Of a stretch of 64,000 bases of DNA, positions 36,238 to 44,529 are shown one piece after another. The notes beneath the pieces were generated by a model. The model made no database searches and was not told the origin of the DNA. It saw only the letters and a program-made list of their open reading frames with translations. The first letter of the stretch is position 1, and every line of letters begins with the position of its first letter. A program made the position numbers and the translations under genes. Source of the DNA: Brevibacillus_H sp049846925 (GTDB lineage Bacteria; Bacillota; Bacilli; Brevibacillales; Brevibacillaceae); contig NZ_JBNCMT010000028.1 of the NCBI RefSeq assembly GCF_049846925.1, positions 1-64,000 of the forward strand, given 5' to 3'.

Positions 36238-37774
36238 AGCGCAGTTTGGGATGGTGATGAATCTCGACAAGTGTATTGGCTGTCATACATGCAGCATTAC
36301 CTGTAACAACACCTGGACGAACCGGCAAGGCGCTGAGTACATGTGGTGGAACAATGTTGAGACCAAACCAGGGGTCGGCTATCCAATCGAGTGGGAAAAT
36401 CAGAACAAACATAAAGGTGGCTGGATTCTCAAGAACGGTAAACTGGAGCTTCGTGCTGGCGGTCGATTAAACAAGCTGTTGCAGATCTTTCACAACCCGG
36501 ATTTGACGCCAATTGACGAATACTATGAACCATGGACGTATACCTATGAAAATTTGATCAAGAGTACGGAAAAAGAACACCAACCAGTGGCTCGCCCCGT
36601 TTCACAGCTTTCGGGCGAGTATATGGATATCAAGTGGGGCCCCAACTGGGAAGATGATTTGGCAGGTGTGTATCAAACAGGCAAGCGAGATCCCAACATC
36701 CAGGGGATTCAAGAGAAAGTGAAGTTTGAATTTGAACAAACCTTTATGATGTATCTGCCGCGTATCTGCGAGCACTGCATTAATCCATCGTGCCTCTCTT
36801 CTTGTCCATCTGGAGCCATCTACAAACGGGAAGAGGATGGCATTGTCCTCGTGGATCAAGATGCTTGCCGAAGCTGGCGCTTTTGTATGACGGGTTGTCC
36901 TTACAAGAAGGTGTACTTCAACTGGAAAACCAACAAGGCAGAGAAGTGCACCTTCTGCTTCCCCCGAATTGAAGCAGGGCTCCCAACGGTATGCTCGGAA
37001 ACCTGTGTGGGACGGCTCCGCTATATCGGGATTGTGCTGTATGATCTGGATAAAGTCGAAGCGGCTGCTTCTGTCTCAGATGAAAAAGAGTTGTATCATG
37101 CCCATCTCGGCGTATTTCTTGACCCGCATGATCCTGAAATCATCAAAGAAGCGAGAAAACAGGGCATTGCCGAGGATTGGATTGAAGCAGCACAACGTTC
37201 GCCGGTCTACAAGCTGGCCGTAGAACAAAAAATTGCACTTCCTCTTCATCCAGAATATCGCACACTGCCAATGGTCTGGTATATTCCGCCGCTTAGCCCA
37301 ATCATGGGGGCGTTCAATGGAAAACAGGATACCATTGACCCTCATGTCATCTTCCCGGCGATTGATGAATTACGCATTCCAATCGAGTACCTGGCCAATT
37401 TGTTATCGGCAGGCGACACCACTATTATTCGCAATGTCTTGAAGCGGTTGGTGGCGATGAGAAGTTACATGCGCAGCGTCAATCTGGGGCAAGAACCCGA
37501 TCAGGCAGTGATTGATGCAGTAGGGATGACAGAGCAAACCATACGTGACATGTACGAGCTGGCAGCGATTGCGAAATACTCTGATCGCTTTGTCATACCG
37601 CCTTCTCATCGTGAAGAGGCAGACAATATGTATTTGGGCCAAGGCTCGGTTGGCTATGACTTTATGGAAGGCTGCTCAGGCTGCAGTATAGGCCCTAAAG
37701 ACGGAACCGAGTTTTACAAATTCGGCTATGATTACTGGGGGGATACGAGTGGAAGAGCATCAGAGAGTGTTTAA
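36227..37774 (+). CDS. narH: Respiratory nitrate reductase, beta (iron-sulfur) subunit
   Basis: 515 residues from TTG 36227; GAGGTGA six bases upstream inside narG. Four cysteine clusters are visible: CIGCHTCSITC, CEHCINPSCLSSCP, CRSWRFCMTGCP (Trp in place of one Cys, giving the [3Fe-4S] centre) and CTFCFPR...CSETC. It carries electrons from the NarI hemes to NarG. The start overlaps the narG stop. Confidence 0.97.
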   Translation: MRIKAQFGMVMNLDKCIGCHTCSITCNNTWTNRQGAEYMWWNNVETKPGVGYPIEWENQNKHKGGWILKNGKLELRAGGRLNKLLQIFHNPDLTPIDEYYEPWTYTYENLIKSTEKEHQPVARPVSQLSGEYMDIKWGPNWEDDLAGVYQTGKRDPNIQGIQEKVKFEFEQTFMMYLPRICEHCINPSCLSSCPSGAIYKREEDGIVLVDQDACRSWRFCMTGCPYKKVYFNWKTNKAEKCTFCFPRIEAGLPTVCSETCVGRLRYIGIVLYDLDKVEAAASVSDEKELYHAHLGVFLDPHDPEIIKEARKQGIAEDWIEAAQRSPVYKLAVEQKIALPLHPEYRTLPMVWYIPPLSPIMGAFNGKQDTIDPHVIFPAIDELRIPIEYLANLLSAGDTTIIRNVLKRLVAMRSYMRSVNLGQEPDQAVIDAVGMTEQTIRDMYELAAIAKYSDRFVIPPSHREEADNMYLGQGSVGYDFMEGCSGCSIGPKDGTEFYKFGYDYWGDTSGRASESV

Positions 37775-38279
37775 GCTTGCATCAATTCTTCTGCATTATC
37801 CGGATCAAGAGTGGGTAGCGGACGAGGATTTGTGGTGGGAAGTACAAGCTTTAGAGAACCGCACTGTGCGTGAAAAGTTTTCACATTTCCTAGCCTACCT
37901 GAAAGAGACACCGATGGAAGGGATATGTGAAAATTACGTGGATACCTTTGATTTGAACGATAAAACGACTCTTTATCTCACCTACACGATTTTTGGTGAG
38001 AATCAGGAGCGAGGGTCGGCATTTCTCAAGTTAAAGGACGAATTCTATGCAGCAGATCTACCCTTGGAAGACGACGAGCTGCCTGATTTTCTGCCTTTAA
38101 TCCTGGAGTTTGCCTCCATTGCCAGGGACGATTTTACGCAGAAAGTATTTTTGATTCATAAGCGTGCTATCGACCAATTGTTGACAGAGCTTGTACAGAG
38201 CGGAAATCCTTATCAATGGGTACTGGAAGCGTGCACAATGGCAATTGATTCATTTTTGGAGGACAGAAAAGCATCATAA
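37749..38279 (+). CDS. narJ: Nitrate reductase assembly chaperone
   Basis: 176 residues from GTG 37749, with GGGGGGATACGA upstream inside the end of narH. NarJ/TorD-type helical chaperone (FKLASILLHYPD, YVDTFDLNDKTTLYLTYTIFGENQERG, DELPDFLPLILEFAS). It binds the NarG tail and helps cofactor insertion and membrane docking. It is not part of the final enzyme. The 26-base overlap with narH points to coupled translation. Confidence 0.94.
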   Translation: MEEHQRVFKLASILLHYPDQEWVADEDLWWEVQALENRTVREKFSHFLAYLKETPMEGICENYVDTFDLNDKTTLYLTYTIFGENQERGSAFLKLKDEFYAADLPLEDDELPDFLPLILEFASIARDDFTQKVFLIHKRAIDQLLTELVQSGNPYQWVLEACTMAIDSFLEDRKAS

Positions 38280-38319
38280 GAAAAGGATTAAAAAACCGCA
38301 CAGTGAGTGGAGGGTTTCC

Positions 38320-39024
38320 ATGAGTTTTCTTGATCAATTTCTCTGGTTGATCTATCCCTATATCATCATAACGATTTTCATTGTCGGACATATCTATCGC
38401 TATAATACAGACCAGTTCGGCTGGTCTGCAAAATCAAGTGAATTTCTGGAGAAAAGCCGACTGCGGTGGGCCAGTATGCTGTTTCATTGGGGAATTGTGT
38501 TTGTGTTTTTGGGGCATGTAGCCGGAATTCTGATTCCCAAAGGTTTTTATGATGCGATTGGCATATCTGACGAGCTGTATCACTTCGGGGCAGTCTGGAT
38601 CGGGGGACTTGCGGGAGTAGCTACGGTTATCGGGGTTGTCTTGTTGTTCATTCGACGCCTGTCAGTTAGACGGATAATCGCAAACAGTGGCCCAAGTGAT
38701 TACCTCGTCCTGACAGTATTGTCGATTGTGATTTTAGCTGGGTTTACCAACACGGTGGGGTACACAGCAACAGGTGGAGAATTCGATTATCGTGTTGCGA
38801 TCGGTCCCTGGTTCCGCAGCCTGTTTATCTTTCAACCACTGACAGAACTAATGGTTGGGGCTCCGCTCGGTTTCCGTATCCATGTCTTTTTTGCCTTCTT
38901 GTTGTTTGGCATTTGGCCATTTACCCGACTCGTTCATGTATGGAGTGTTCCTCTCTCCTATTTGAACAGAAATTACATTGTATATCGAAGGGTTGGGCCT
39001 AAAAAAATGAAAGGGACCACATAA
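38320..39024 (+). CDS. narI: Respiratory nitrate reductase, gamma (cytochrome b) subunit
   Basis: 234 residues from ATG 38320; GTGGAGGG upstream. Five membrane segments. Heme-ligand histidines are visible in FHWGIVFVFLGHVAGI and in RIHVFFAFLLFGIWPFTRLVHVWS. NarI takes electrons from menaquinol outside the membrane and passes them to NarH, giving proton-motive force. Last gene of narGHJI. Confidence 0.97.
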   Translation: MSFLDQFLWLIYPYIIITIFIVGHIYRYNTDQFGWSAKSSEFLEKSRLRWASMLFHWGIVFVFLGHVAGILIPKGFYDAIGISDELYHFGAVWIGGLAGVATVIGVVLLFIRRLSVRRIIANSGPSDYLVLTVLSIVILAGFTNTVGYTATGGEFDYRVAIGPWFRSLFIFQPLTELMVGAPLGFRIHVFFAFLLFGIWPFTRLVHVWSVPLSYLNRNYIVYRRVGPKKMKGTT

Positions 39025-39026
39025 TA

Positions 39027-39050
39027 AACGAGGGAAAAATCTCCCTCGTT
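39027..39050. terminator. Terminator-like hairpin after narI
   Basis: AACGAGGGA (39027-39035) and TCCCTCGTT (39042-39050) form a 9-bp stem. The following T content is modest on both strands. Confidence 0.5.
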
Positions 39051-39099
39051 CGTTACTTGTGACCACTGACCACCATCGAATGGGTAGTCTGCGTGTTAT

Positions 39100-40206
39100 C
39101 TATTTGTATGTTTCACTGGCTAGCGTTACAGCGTCCAGCTTCTTGTGGTTCACTTGATAACCGAGTCCCGGCGTAGTCGGCACGTGAATGAAGCCGTTGT
39201 GCACTTCCACTTCAGGCTCGATAATGTCTTCGTGCCAATAGCGGTTGGAACCAGATGTATCACCCGGTAGCGTATATCCGGGAAGGGTTGTAATCGCAAC
39301 GTTATGAGCACGGCCAATGCCAGATTCAAGCATGCCACCACACCAGACAGGGATGTTGTGCGACTGACACAAGTCGTGAATTTGTTTGGACAAGCTTAAC
39401 CCACCGACACGCCCCACCTTGATGTTGATGATCCGGCAGCTCTCCAATTCAATCGCTTTGCGAGCATCTTCGACTGTGTGGATACTCTCATCGAGACAGA
39501 TGGGTGTATCAAGTTGTCTTTGCAGGATGCAGTGGTCAACGATATCATCATGCGAGAGCGGCTGTTCAATCATCATCAGGTTGAATTGATCGAGTTGTTT
39601 GAGGTGGTTAATATCGGCAAGGGTGTAAGCAGAATTGGCATCAGCCATCAGTGGAATATCACCGAAGTGCTGTCTGATTGCCGCAATCACGTCCACGTCA
39701 AAACCAGGTTTGATCTTTACTTTCATCCGCTGATATCCGTCTGCCACAAATCCTTCTACCTGTTTAAGCATGGCAGGGATGTCAGATTGGATGCCGATAC
39801 TGACCCCGACAGGAATCGATGTCTTCTCACCGCCAATAGCATGGGAAAGACTTTTCTGTTCTCTTTTGGCGTACAAATCCCACACAGCACCCTCAATCGT
39901 TGCTTTGGCCATCATGTTGCGTTTAATCGGGTGAAACAGCGGGATCAAATCATCAGGATGAGCTATTTCTTTATGCAATACGAGAGGAATCAGGTAATCA
40001 CGCAGGATATGGTGATTGGACTTGAGTGTTTCTTCGTTGTAAAAGGGATCACTCATCGCTGTTGATTCCCCATAACCCACATTTCCGTCTTCATCATACG
40101 CTTCCAGTACCAGAAACTGTTTTTCTGTCGTCGTGCCGAAGCTGGTACTGAATGGAGCTTTCAGCTTCATAGCAAGATGCCTCAATACGATACGCACAAT
40201 TTTCAT
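39100..40206 (-). CDS. Enolase-superfamily N-succinylamino acid racemase / o-succinylbenzoate synthase
   Basis: 368 residues. Muconate-lactonizing subgroup with the full set of catalytic residues: KVKIK (KxK bases), DANSAY, IEQPL and CLDESI (metal ligands), and INIKVGRVGG (second Lys). The family includes MenC and racemases of N-acylamino acids, and many members do both. The gene lies apart from a menaquinone cluster but next to a COG3375-type GNAT gene, the setting described for the racemase in Geobacillus. AAAGGAGCTGATTTATC precedes the ATG. The copy B repeat ends 18 bases upstream of this start. Confidence 0.85.
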   Translation of the reverse strand: MKIVRIVLRHLAMKLKAPFSTSFGTTTEKQFLVLEAYDEDGNVGYGESTAMSDPFYNEETLKSNHHILRDYLIPLVLHKEIAHPDDLIPLFHPIKRNMMAKATIEGAVWDLYAKREQKSLSHAIGGEKTSIPVGVSIGIQSDIPAMLKQVEGFVADGYQRMKVKIKPGFDVDVIAAIRQHFGDIPLMADANSAYTLADINHLKQLDQFNLMMIEQPLSHDDIVDHCILQRQLDTPICLDESIHTVEDARKAIELESCRIINIKVGRVGGLSLSKQIHDLCQSHNIPVWCGGMLESGIGRAHNVAITTLPGYTLPGDTSGSNRYWHEDIIEPEVEVHNGFIHVPTTPGLGYQVNHKKLDAVTLASETYK

Positions 40207-40224
40207 GATAAATCAGCTCCTTTA

Positions 40225-40335
40225 TTTATAAGTTTGGGGCCCCAAGCTACGATACACAGGACGTGCGAGTGTCGACGATGCAACAAGGATGTTGCGATTA
40301 GTCGACCGCCAGCGATAGCTTGTGTCGGGTGGGTT
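40225..40335. repeat. Dispersed structured element, copy B (~111 bp)
   Basis: Identical to copy A except for the closing-helix arms and a few single bases. Here AAGCTA (40244-40249) pairs with TAGCTT (40316-40321), whereas copy A uses a GC-rich helix. The inner GTCGAC...GCAACA/TGTTGC...GTCGAC hairpin (40271-40306) is kept. The element runs into the 3' end of the GNAT gene and supplies its last 12 codons and stop. No target duplication seen. Confidence 0.8.
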
Positions 40336-41137
40336 TTAACAGATAGGTTACAATCGGGTCTGTCTCGTGGCGTTTTACATCGACAACTGCATAATCTGCT
40401 GCAAAGTAGTGTTGAAACAACTCTCGTGTGATTTGGCGCCAGTTGGCGGCCAGATTCATATCACTCTTTTTCACTTCCTGGAAATGAGCAGGAACGTTGA
40501 TTCCGATCAGTTCTTCTGTTTGGTTGAGAGAAGCATCGCCGGGAACAGGCATGTTCTGCTCAGAAAGGGTATACCCTAGTACCATCGAGGGTGTTTCAGA
40601 TTCAAGTATCTGAGAAGCTTCTCCTTGCAAGTACTGCTCCACACGATCACTCGCAATGAACCACTCCACCAAAAAACGGTCGGTCGGCAATCCTTTATTC
40701 ATCTCATCTTGCAGTTCGCCATAGCAGTTGGGGAGATAGCGTCGGACAATTCCGCCCAGCTTGGCAATATTGAGATAGGCGTTAACAGTTTCCAGCGGAT
40801 CATAAGTCCACGTCACTTTTTGATAACCCATCTGGAGTGCTTCCTCCCGTTGGAGCCACTTCATCTTGACACCCAGTCCCATTTTGCGATACTCGGGAAG
40901 AAATCCTAGCATATGAGAGCATAGATGGAATTCCCCCTCGGTATATCCCGGGAAGCTGTACAAGAAACCGATCATCTCTTTCTGATCGTACGCACCGAGG
41001 AAAAGTCCCCCGAATTTCGCCATTGTCAAAGTCATATGTAACGGAATTACAGATGCTTCACTCCAGACAGCCGCTTCCAATCTTTCTAATTCCAGCAGTT
41101 CTGATTTTTCAGTCAGTTTTTTAAGTTGTATGGCCAT
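40298..41137 (-). CDS. GNAT N-acyltransferase (COG3375-like)
   Basis: 279 residues from ATG 41137; GAGGTGA five bases upstream. MGLGVKMKWLQREEALQMGY is the acyl-CoA-binding region, and TWTYDPLETVNAYLNIAKLGG is typical of the COG3375 branch. In Geobacillus this type of enzyme is proposed to succinylate D-amino acids, which the neighbouring racemase then inverts. The last 12 residues (PTRHKLSLAVD region) and the stop codon lie within repeat copy B, so the natural C-terminus has probably been changed. Opposite the M42 peptidase gene. Confidence 0.78.
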   Translation of the reverse strand: MAIQLKKLTEKSELLELERLEAAVWSEASVIPLHMTLTMAKFGGLFLGAYDQKEMIGFLYSFPGYTEGEFHLCSHMLGFLPEYRKMGLGVKMKWLQREEALQMGYQKVTWTYDPLETVNAYLNIAKLGGIVRRYLPNCYGELQDEMNKGLPTDRFLVEWFIASDRVEQYLQGEASQILESETPSMVLGYTLSEQNMPVPGDASLNQTEELIGINVPAHFQEVKKSDMNLAANWRQITRELFQHYFAADYAVVDVKRHETDPIVTYLLKPTRHKLSLAVD

Positions 41138-41311
41138 TGCGGTCACCTCATATCCAAAGCTTGAACCTTTCTAGTTGTTGCTCTTTCTACTATTCGGTTT
41201 GGGCTGATGCAGTTCCTGCTATTAACAAGTTGCAATCACGTTTCGAGTGAACGATAATGAAAAGGGATTGATCGATTTACAATATTTTGTTGATAAAGGA
41301 GAGAATGATAC

Positions 41312-42388
41312 ATGTCAGAAACATTCCAGTTAGAACTGTGGAAGCGCCTTACAGAAGCGCCAGGAGCTCCAGGTTTTGAAGGTGAAGTTCGTAAAATTAT
41401 GCACGAATACATAGCGGGATATACCAATGAAATTGTAACTGACAACCTGGGCAGCATCTTCGGGATCAAACGAGGCAATGAAGAAGGCCCACGTATTATG
41501 GTTGCAGGACATATGGATGAAGTTGGATTTATGGTTACCCGTATTTCCGAAAAAGGTTTCCTCTCGTTCCAACCGTTAGGCGGCTGGTGGGGGCAGGTTC
41601 TTTTGGCACAACGGGTTCAGGTCATTACGGACAATGGACCGATTGTAGGAGTAATCAGCTCAATTCCACCTCATGTATTAAGTGACGAAGTGCGCAACCG
41701 TCCGATGGATATCAAGAACATGTACATTGATATCGGTGCAGATTCCAAGGAAGATGCTGAAAAAATCGGGATTAAACCGGGGCAGCAAGTCGTGCCGATT
41801 TGTCCGTTTACGGTACTAGCCAATGAGAAGAAGCTTATGGCAAAAGCATGGGATAATCGCTATGGTTGCTCACTTTCAGTTGAGTTATTGAAAGAGTTGC
41901 ACGAGAATTCTGCTCATCCGAATGTCGTGTATGCAGGGGCCACTGTACAGGAAGAAGTGGGCTTACGTGGTGCCAAGACGGCTTCTGCCTTAATTGAACC
42001 GGATCTTTTCCTAGCTCTTGATGCGAGCCCGGCAGGTGACATTCCAGGTGTAACGGATGGAATGGGCAAGCTGGGGGACGGCCTTTTGATGCGCATCTAT
42101 GACCGCACGATGATTATGATGCCAGGCTTGCGTGATTTCCTGATTGAGACGTGTGAGCAGGAAGGAATTAAATATCAGTTCTTTATCTCGCAAGGCGGTA
42201 CCGATGCCGGGGCCGTTCATATGCAGGGAAAAGGGGTTCCGTCGGCTGTTATCGGAATTCCGGCGAGATACATCCACAGTCATGCGGCAATCATGCACCG
42301 TGATGACTATGAAGCTGCGAAACGCCTGCTTTTCGCTGTAATCAAAAAAATGGACGCAGCTACGCTCGAAGCCATTCGTTCCCGCTAG
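41312..42388 (+). CDS. M42-family metallo-aminopeptidase
   Basis: 358 residues. Di-metal site motifs are all present: AGHMDEVG, WDNRYG, QEEVGLRGA, ALDAS and HSHAA. M42 enzymes form tetrahedral cytosolic complexes that trim peptides (PepA/YsdC type). A role in removing N-succinyl groups is possible given the neighbours, but deacylases of that pathway are usually M20. AAAGGAGAG precedes the ATG. The next gene follows after 18 bases. Confidence 0.9.
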   Translation: MSETFQLELWKRLTEAPGAPGFEGEVRKIMHEYIAGYTNEIVTDNLGSIFGIKRGNEEGPRIMVAGHMDEVGFMVTRISEKGFLSFQPLGGWWGQVLLAQRVQVITDNGPIVGVISSIPPHVLSDEVRNRPMDIKNMYIDIGADSKEDAEKIGIKPGQQVVPICPFTVLANEKKLMAKAWDNRYGCSLSVELLKELHENSAHPNVVYAGATVQEEVGLRGAKTASALIEPDLFLALDASPAGDIPGVTDGMGKLGDGLLMRIYDRTMIMMPGLRDFLIETCEQEGIKYQFFISQGGTDAGAVHMQGKGVPSAVIGIPARYIHSHAAIMHRDDYEAAKRLLFAVIKKMDAATLEAIRSR

Positions 42389-42406
42389 AGGGGAGGCAAA
42401 GTCACG

Positions 42407-42910
42407 ATGCAAGGGATAGTCCTTCAAAGGAAAGAACATGCAGGTGAAGCAATCATCACATACAGCTTCTACGATAACAAGTTCGCTTCCGGCAATCTGG
42501 TTGTCCGTAAATTGTATATGGCCATGCTCACTAGTGTCGAGCAGAGGCTTTCACATATCGAAGTCGAGTACAATGATCTCATGGTGGCAGAGACATTGGG
42601 TAAACGGGCAGCAGAAGTGCTCCAACGACTCGGGGCAACCAAAGATAATCTGCGAGAGAATCGAAGCGGAGATACCATTGTAAGCCGAATTTTCCGGTCG
42701 GAGTTAACAGAGGATCGGTACAGTTATCTGTATTACTTTGACGATTTGGCGAGGCTGGCGCACTATTCCTTTTTGGAAGAGGATGTGACCAGAGTCCATT
42801 TTTACTTCAGTCAATACCTTGAGTTGCAGATTCCTCTTGCAGAAGAAGAGAATTTTTATCAGGAACTGACTAACGCTCAAGTCCCTTACAAACTTATCCG
42901 TACAAAATAG
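42407..42910 (+). CDS. Protein of unknown function, 167 residues
   Basis: GGGGAGGC precedes the ATG, and the gene is tightly linked to the M42 gene. Soluble, rich in Glu, Leu and Tyr, with predicted helices (MLTSVEQRLSHIEVEYNDLMVAETLGKRAAEVLQRLG). The second half (YSYLYYFDDLARLAHYSFLEEDVTRVHFYFSQYLEL) is aromatic. I do not recognise a family. Confidence 0.7.
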   Translation: MQGIVLQRKEHAGEAIITYSFYDNKFASGNLVVRKLYMAMLTSVEQRLSHIEVEYNDLMVAETLGKRAAEVLQRLGATKDNLRENRSGDTIVSRIFRSELTEDRYSYLYYFDDLARLAHYSFLEEDVTRVHFYFSQYLELQIPLAEEENFYQELTNAQVPYKLIRTK

Positions 42911-42933
42911 AGTACACATAAAAGACCTACTTC

Positions 42934-42970
42934 GGAGCAGTCTCATCAGTTTAGAGGCTGCTTTTCGTTT
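42934..42970 (+). terminator. Terminator after the unknown gene
   Basis: AGCAGTCTC (42936-42944) pairs with GAGGCTGCT (42954-42962), one mismatch, then TTTTCGTTT. Confidence 0.7.
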
Positions 42971-42987
42971 GATGAGGAGGTATCGAA

Positions 42988-44370
42988 GTGAGAAATTCTA
43001 TATTATGGGGAATCTTGTTTTACTTTTTTTATGTCGCATTTACAATCATAAGCGGATTACTCGGTGCTGGCAGTTCCCCGTTTTTTCTCGATCTGGAATG
43101 GAACAACGCAAGTATTTGCCTTTCACTTGCTCTTTATCTATGTGTGATTGCCACGATTTTCTTTTTCTATGGATATTTCAATTCAGCAAAGATTCCTGTA
43201 CATCGCTTTTCCAAGCTGATTGTCGTCCTGCCGGTTGTCGTAGTGGGGTTTGTCATCTGGTTTCTAACATATCGAAGTGTTGCTGGAGCAACTTCAGATA
43301 TAGGGAGCTTGACGTGGTTGTTTTTTAATCTGTTTGCATTTTGGGCAATGCCCTTTTTCGAGACGTTGGAGCATTATCTTTCCAGCAATGAAGTAAAGAT
43401 TGTCGGGTTGATGCTTATTTTCGTTCCTAGTATTTTTACCTATCTCGGGTTACAGAGTGCAGATTACTGGAAGAGTAGACAAAGAAATAAGCTGATCATC
43501 CCTGTGGCATCCACGTACGGTGTCCTGATCGTCAGCTTGATTGTTACGCTGTTGTTGCCACGGGGAACAGTCTATACATTGGAGACGTATCCGAGAGTAG
43601 ACGGAGCGACGGCAGCCATTCCCTTCGGACAGGTGTTGGTGCGTGAGTTAACTGGAGTAAGCAAACCCAAGGCTGACCAATTCGTCCGTTTCAATAAGTC
43701 CCATGAAGCCTACGTAAACCTGATCACAAAAGGGGCAGATATCATTTTTGTCTCGGGTCCATCGGATGAAGAGTTGAAACTGGCTGAGGAAAATGGTGTT
43801 AAGCTGAAACTGACTCCCATCGGTAAGGATGCGTTTATTTTTCTCGTACACCGTGAAAACCAGGTGAATCAACTGACGGTTTCACAAGTGCAAGACATCT
43901 ATTCAGGAAAACTCACCAATTGGAAAGAGGTTGAGGGAGAAGACTATCCGATTATCGCTTTTCAACGGGAAGAGAATTCAGGAAGTCAAACCTTCATGCA
44001 AAAGAAGGTTATGAAGGATGTGGAGCTTGCCGACCCTCCCAAAACCAAAAAAGCAGGAGGGATGGGTGGCTTGATTGAAGCGGTTGCTGATTATCAAAAT
44101 TCAAAGAGTGCCATCGGATATTCATTCTACTATTTTGCCAATGAAATGCATCAAAATGAAAATGTAAAATTCCTTGCGATCAATGGAGTAGAGCCAAACA
44201 AGGAAAACATTCGAAATGACCGTTATCCCTATACGGCTATCCTTTACGCAGTGACAAGAGAGGGCGAGCCTGCGGAGAGTCCTGCGAATCAGTTGCTGAA
44301 CTGGATTTTGAGTGATGAGGGAAGCAAGGCGATTGTTGAAGGTGGGTTTATCCCCGTTAACGGCAAGTAA
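42988..44370 (+). CDS. Membrane-integrated PstS-like substrate-binding protein
   Basis: 460 residues from GTG 42988, with GAGGAGG upstream. Five hydrophobic segments fill the first 190 residues. The rest is a PstS-type binding domain: AAIPFGQVLVRELTG, ADIIFVSGPSDEEL, DAFIFLVHREN, LTVSQVQDIYSGKLTNWKEVEG, FQREENSGSQTFM and IGYSFYYFANEM. Normal PstS is a free lipoprotein of an ABC importer. Here the binding domain is fused to a membrane part, with no pstCAB nearby. It may be a receptor or sensor for phosphate or another anion. Confidence 0.8.
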   Translation: MRNSILWGILFYFFYVAFTIISGLLGAGSSPFFLDLEWNNASICLSLALYLCVIATIFFFYGYFNSAKIPVHRFSKLIVVLPVVVVGFVIWFLTYRSVAGATSDIGSLTWLFFNLFAFWAMPFFETLEHYLSSNEVKIVGLMLIFVPSIFTYLGLQSADYWKSRQRNKLIIPVASTYGVLIVSLIVTLLLPRGTVYTLETYPRVDGATAAIPFGQVLVRELTGVSKPKADQFVRFNKSHEAYVNLITKGADIIFVSGPSDEELKLAEENGVKLKLTPIGKDAFIFLVHRENQVNQLTVSQVQDIYSGKLTNWKEVEGEDYPIIAFQREENSGSQTFMQKKVMKDVELADPPKTKKAGGMGGLIEAVADYQNSKSAIGYSFYYFANEMHQNENVKFLAINGVEPNKENIRNDRYPYTAILYAVTREGEPAESPANQLLNWILSDEGSKAIVEGGFIPVNGK

Positions 44371-44380
44371 TACTACCAGA

Positions 44381-44413
44381 AACCTCTTGGCTAACTTGCC
44401 AAGGGGTTTTATT
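44381..44413 (+). terminator. Terminator after the PstS-like gene
   Basis: AACCTCTTGGC (44381-44391) pairs with GCCAAGGGGTT (44398-44408), then TTATTTTG. Confidence 0.85.
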
Positions 44414-44461
44414 TTGAAAATGTTTCTGTTTTATATATTGACAAATGATATGAGAAGAAGT

Positions 44462-44502
44462 GATAATGATAATCGATTTCATTAATAATGATAATCATTT
44501 TC
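44462..44502 (+). promoter_or_regulatory. Two Fur boxes
   Basis: Sites 44462-44480 (16 of 19 bases of the classical Fur consensus) and 44484-44502 (17 of 19), 22 bases apart, about two helical turns. A TTGACA -35 lies upstream at 44448-44453, so Fur bound here would cover the promoter. The downstream gene should be switched on by iron starvation. Confidence 0.85.
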
Positions 44503-44529
44503 ATCATTTCATCAAGGGGGAATATCCGA

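Noticed and set aside
36630..36650. A third copy of the GGGGCCCC element
   Set aside because: GGGGCCCC here is inside narH codons, and none of the other element blocks are present.
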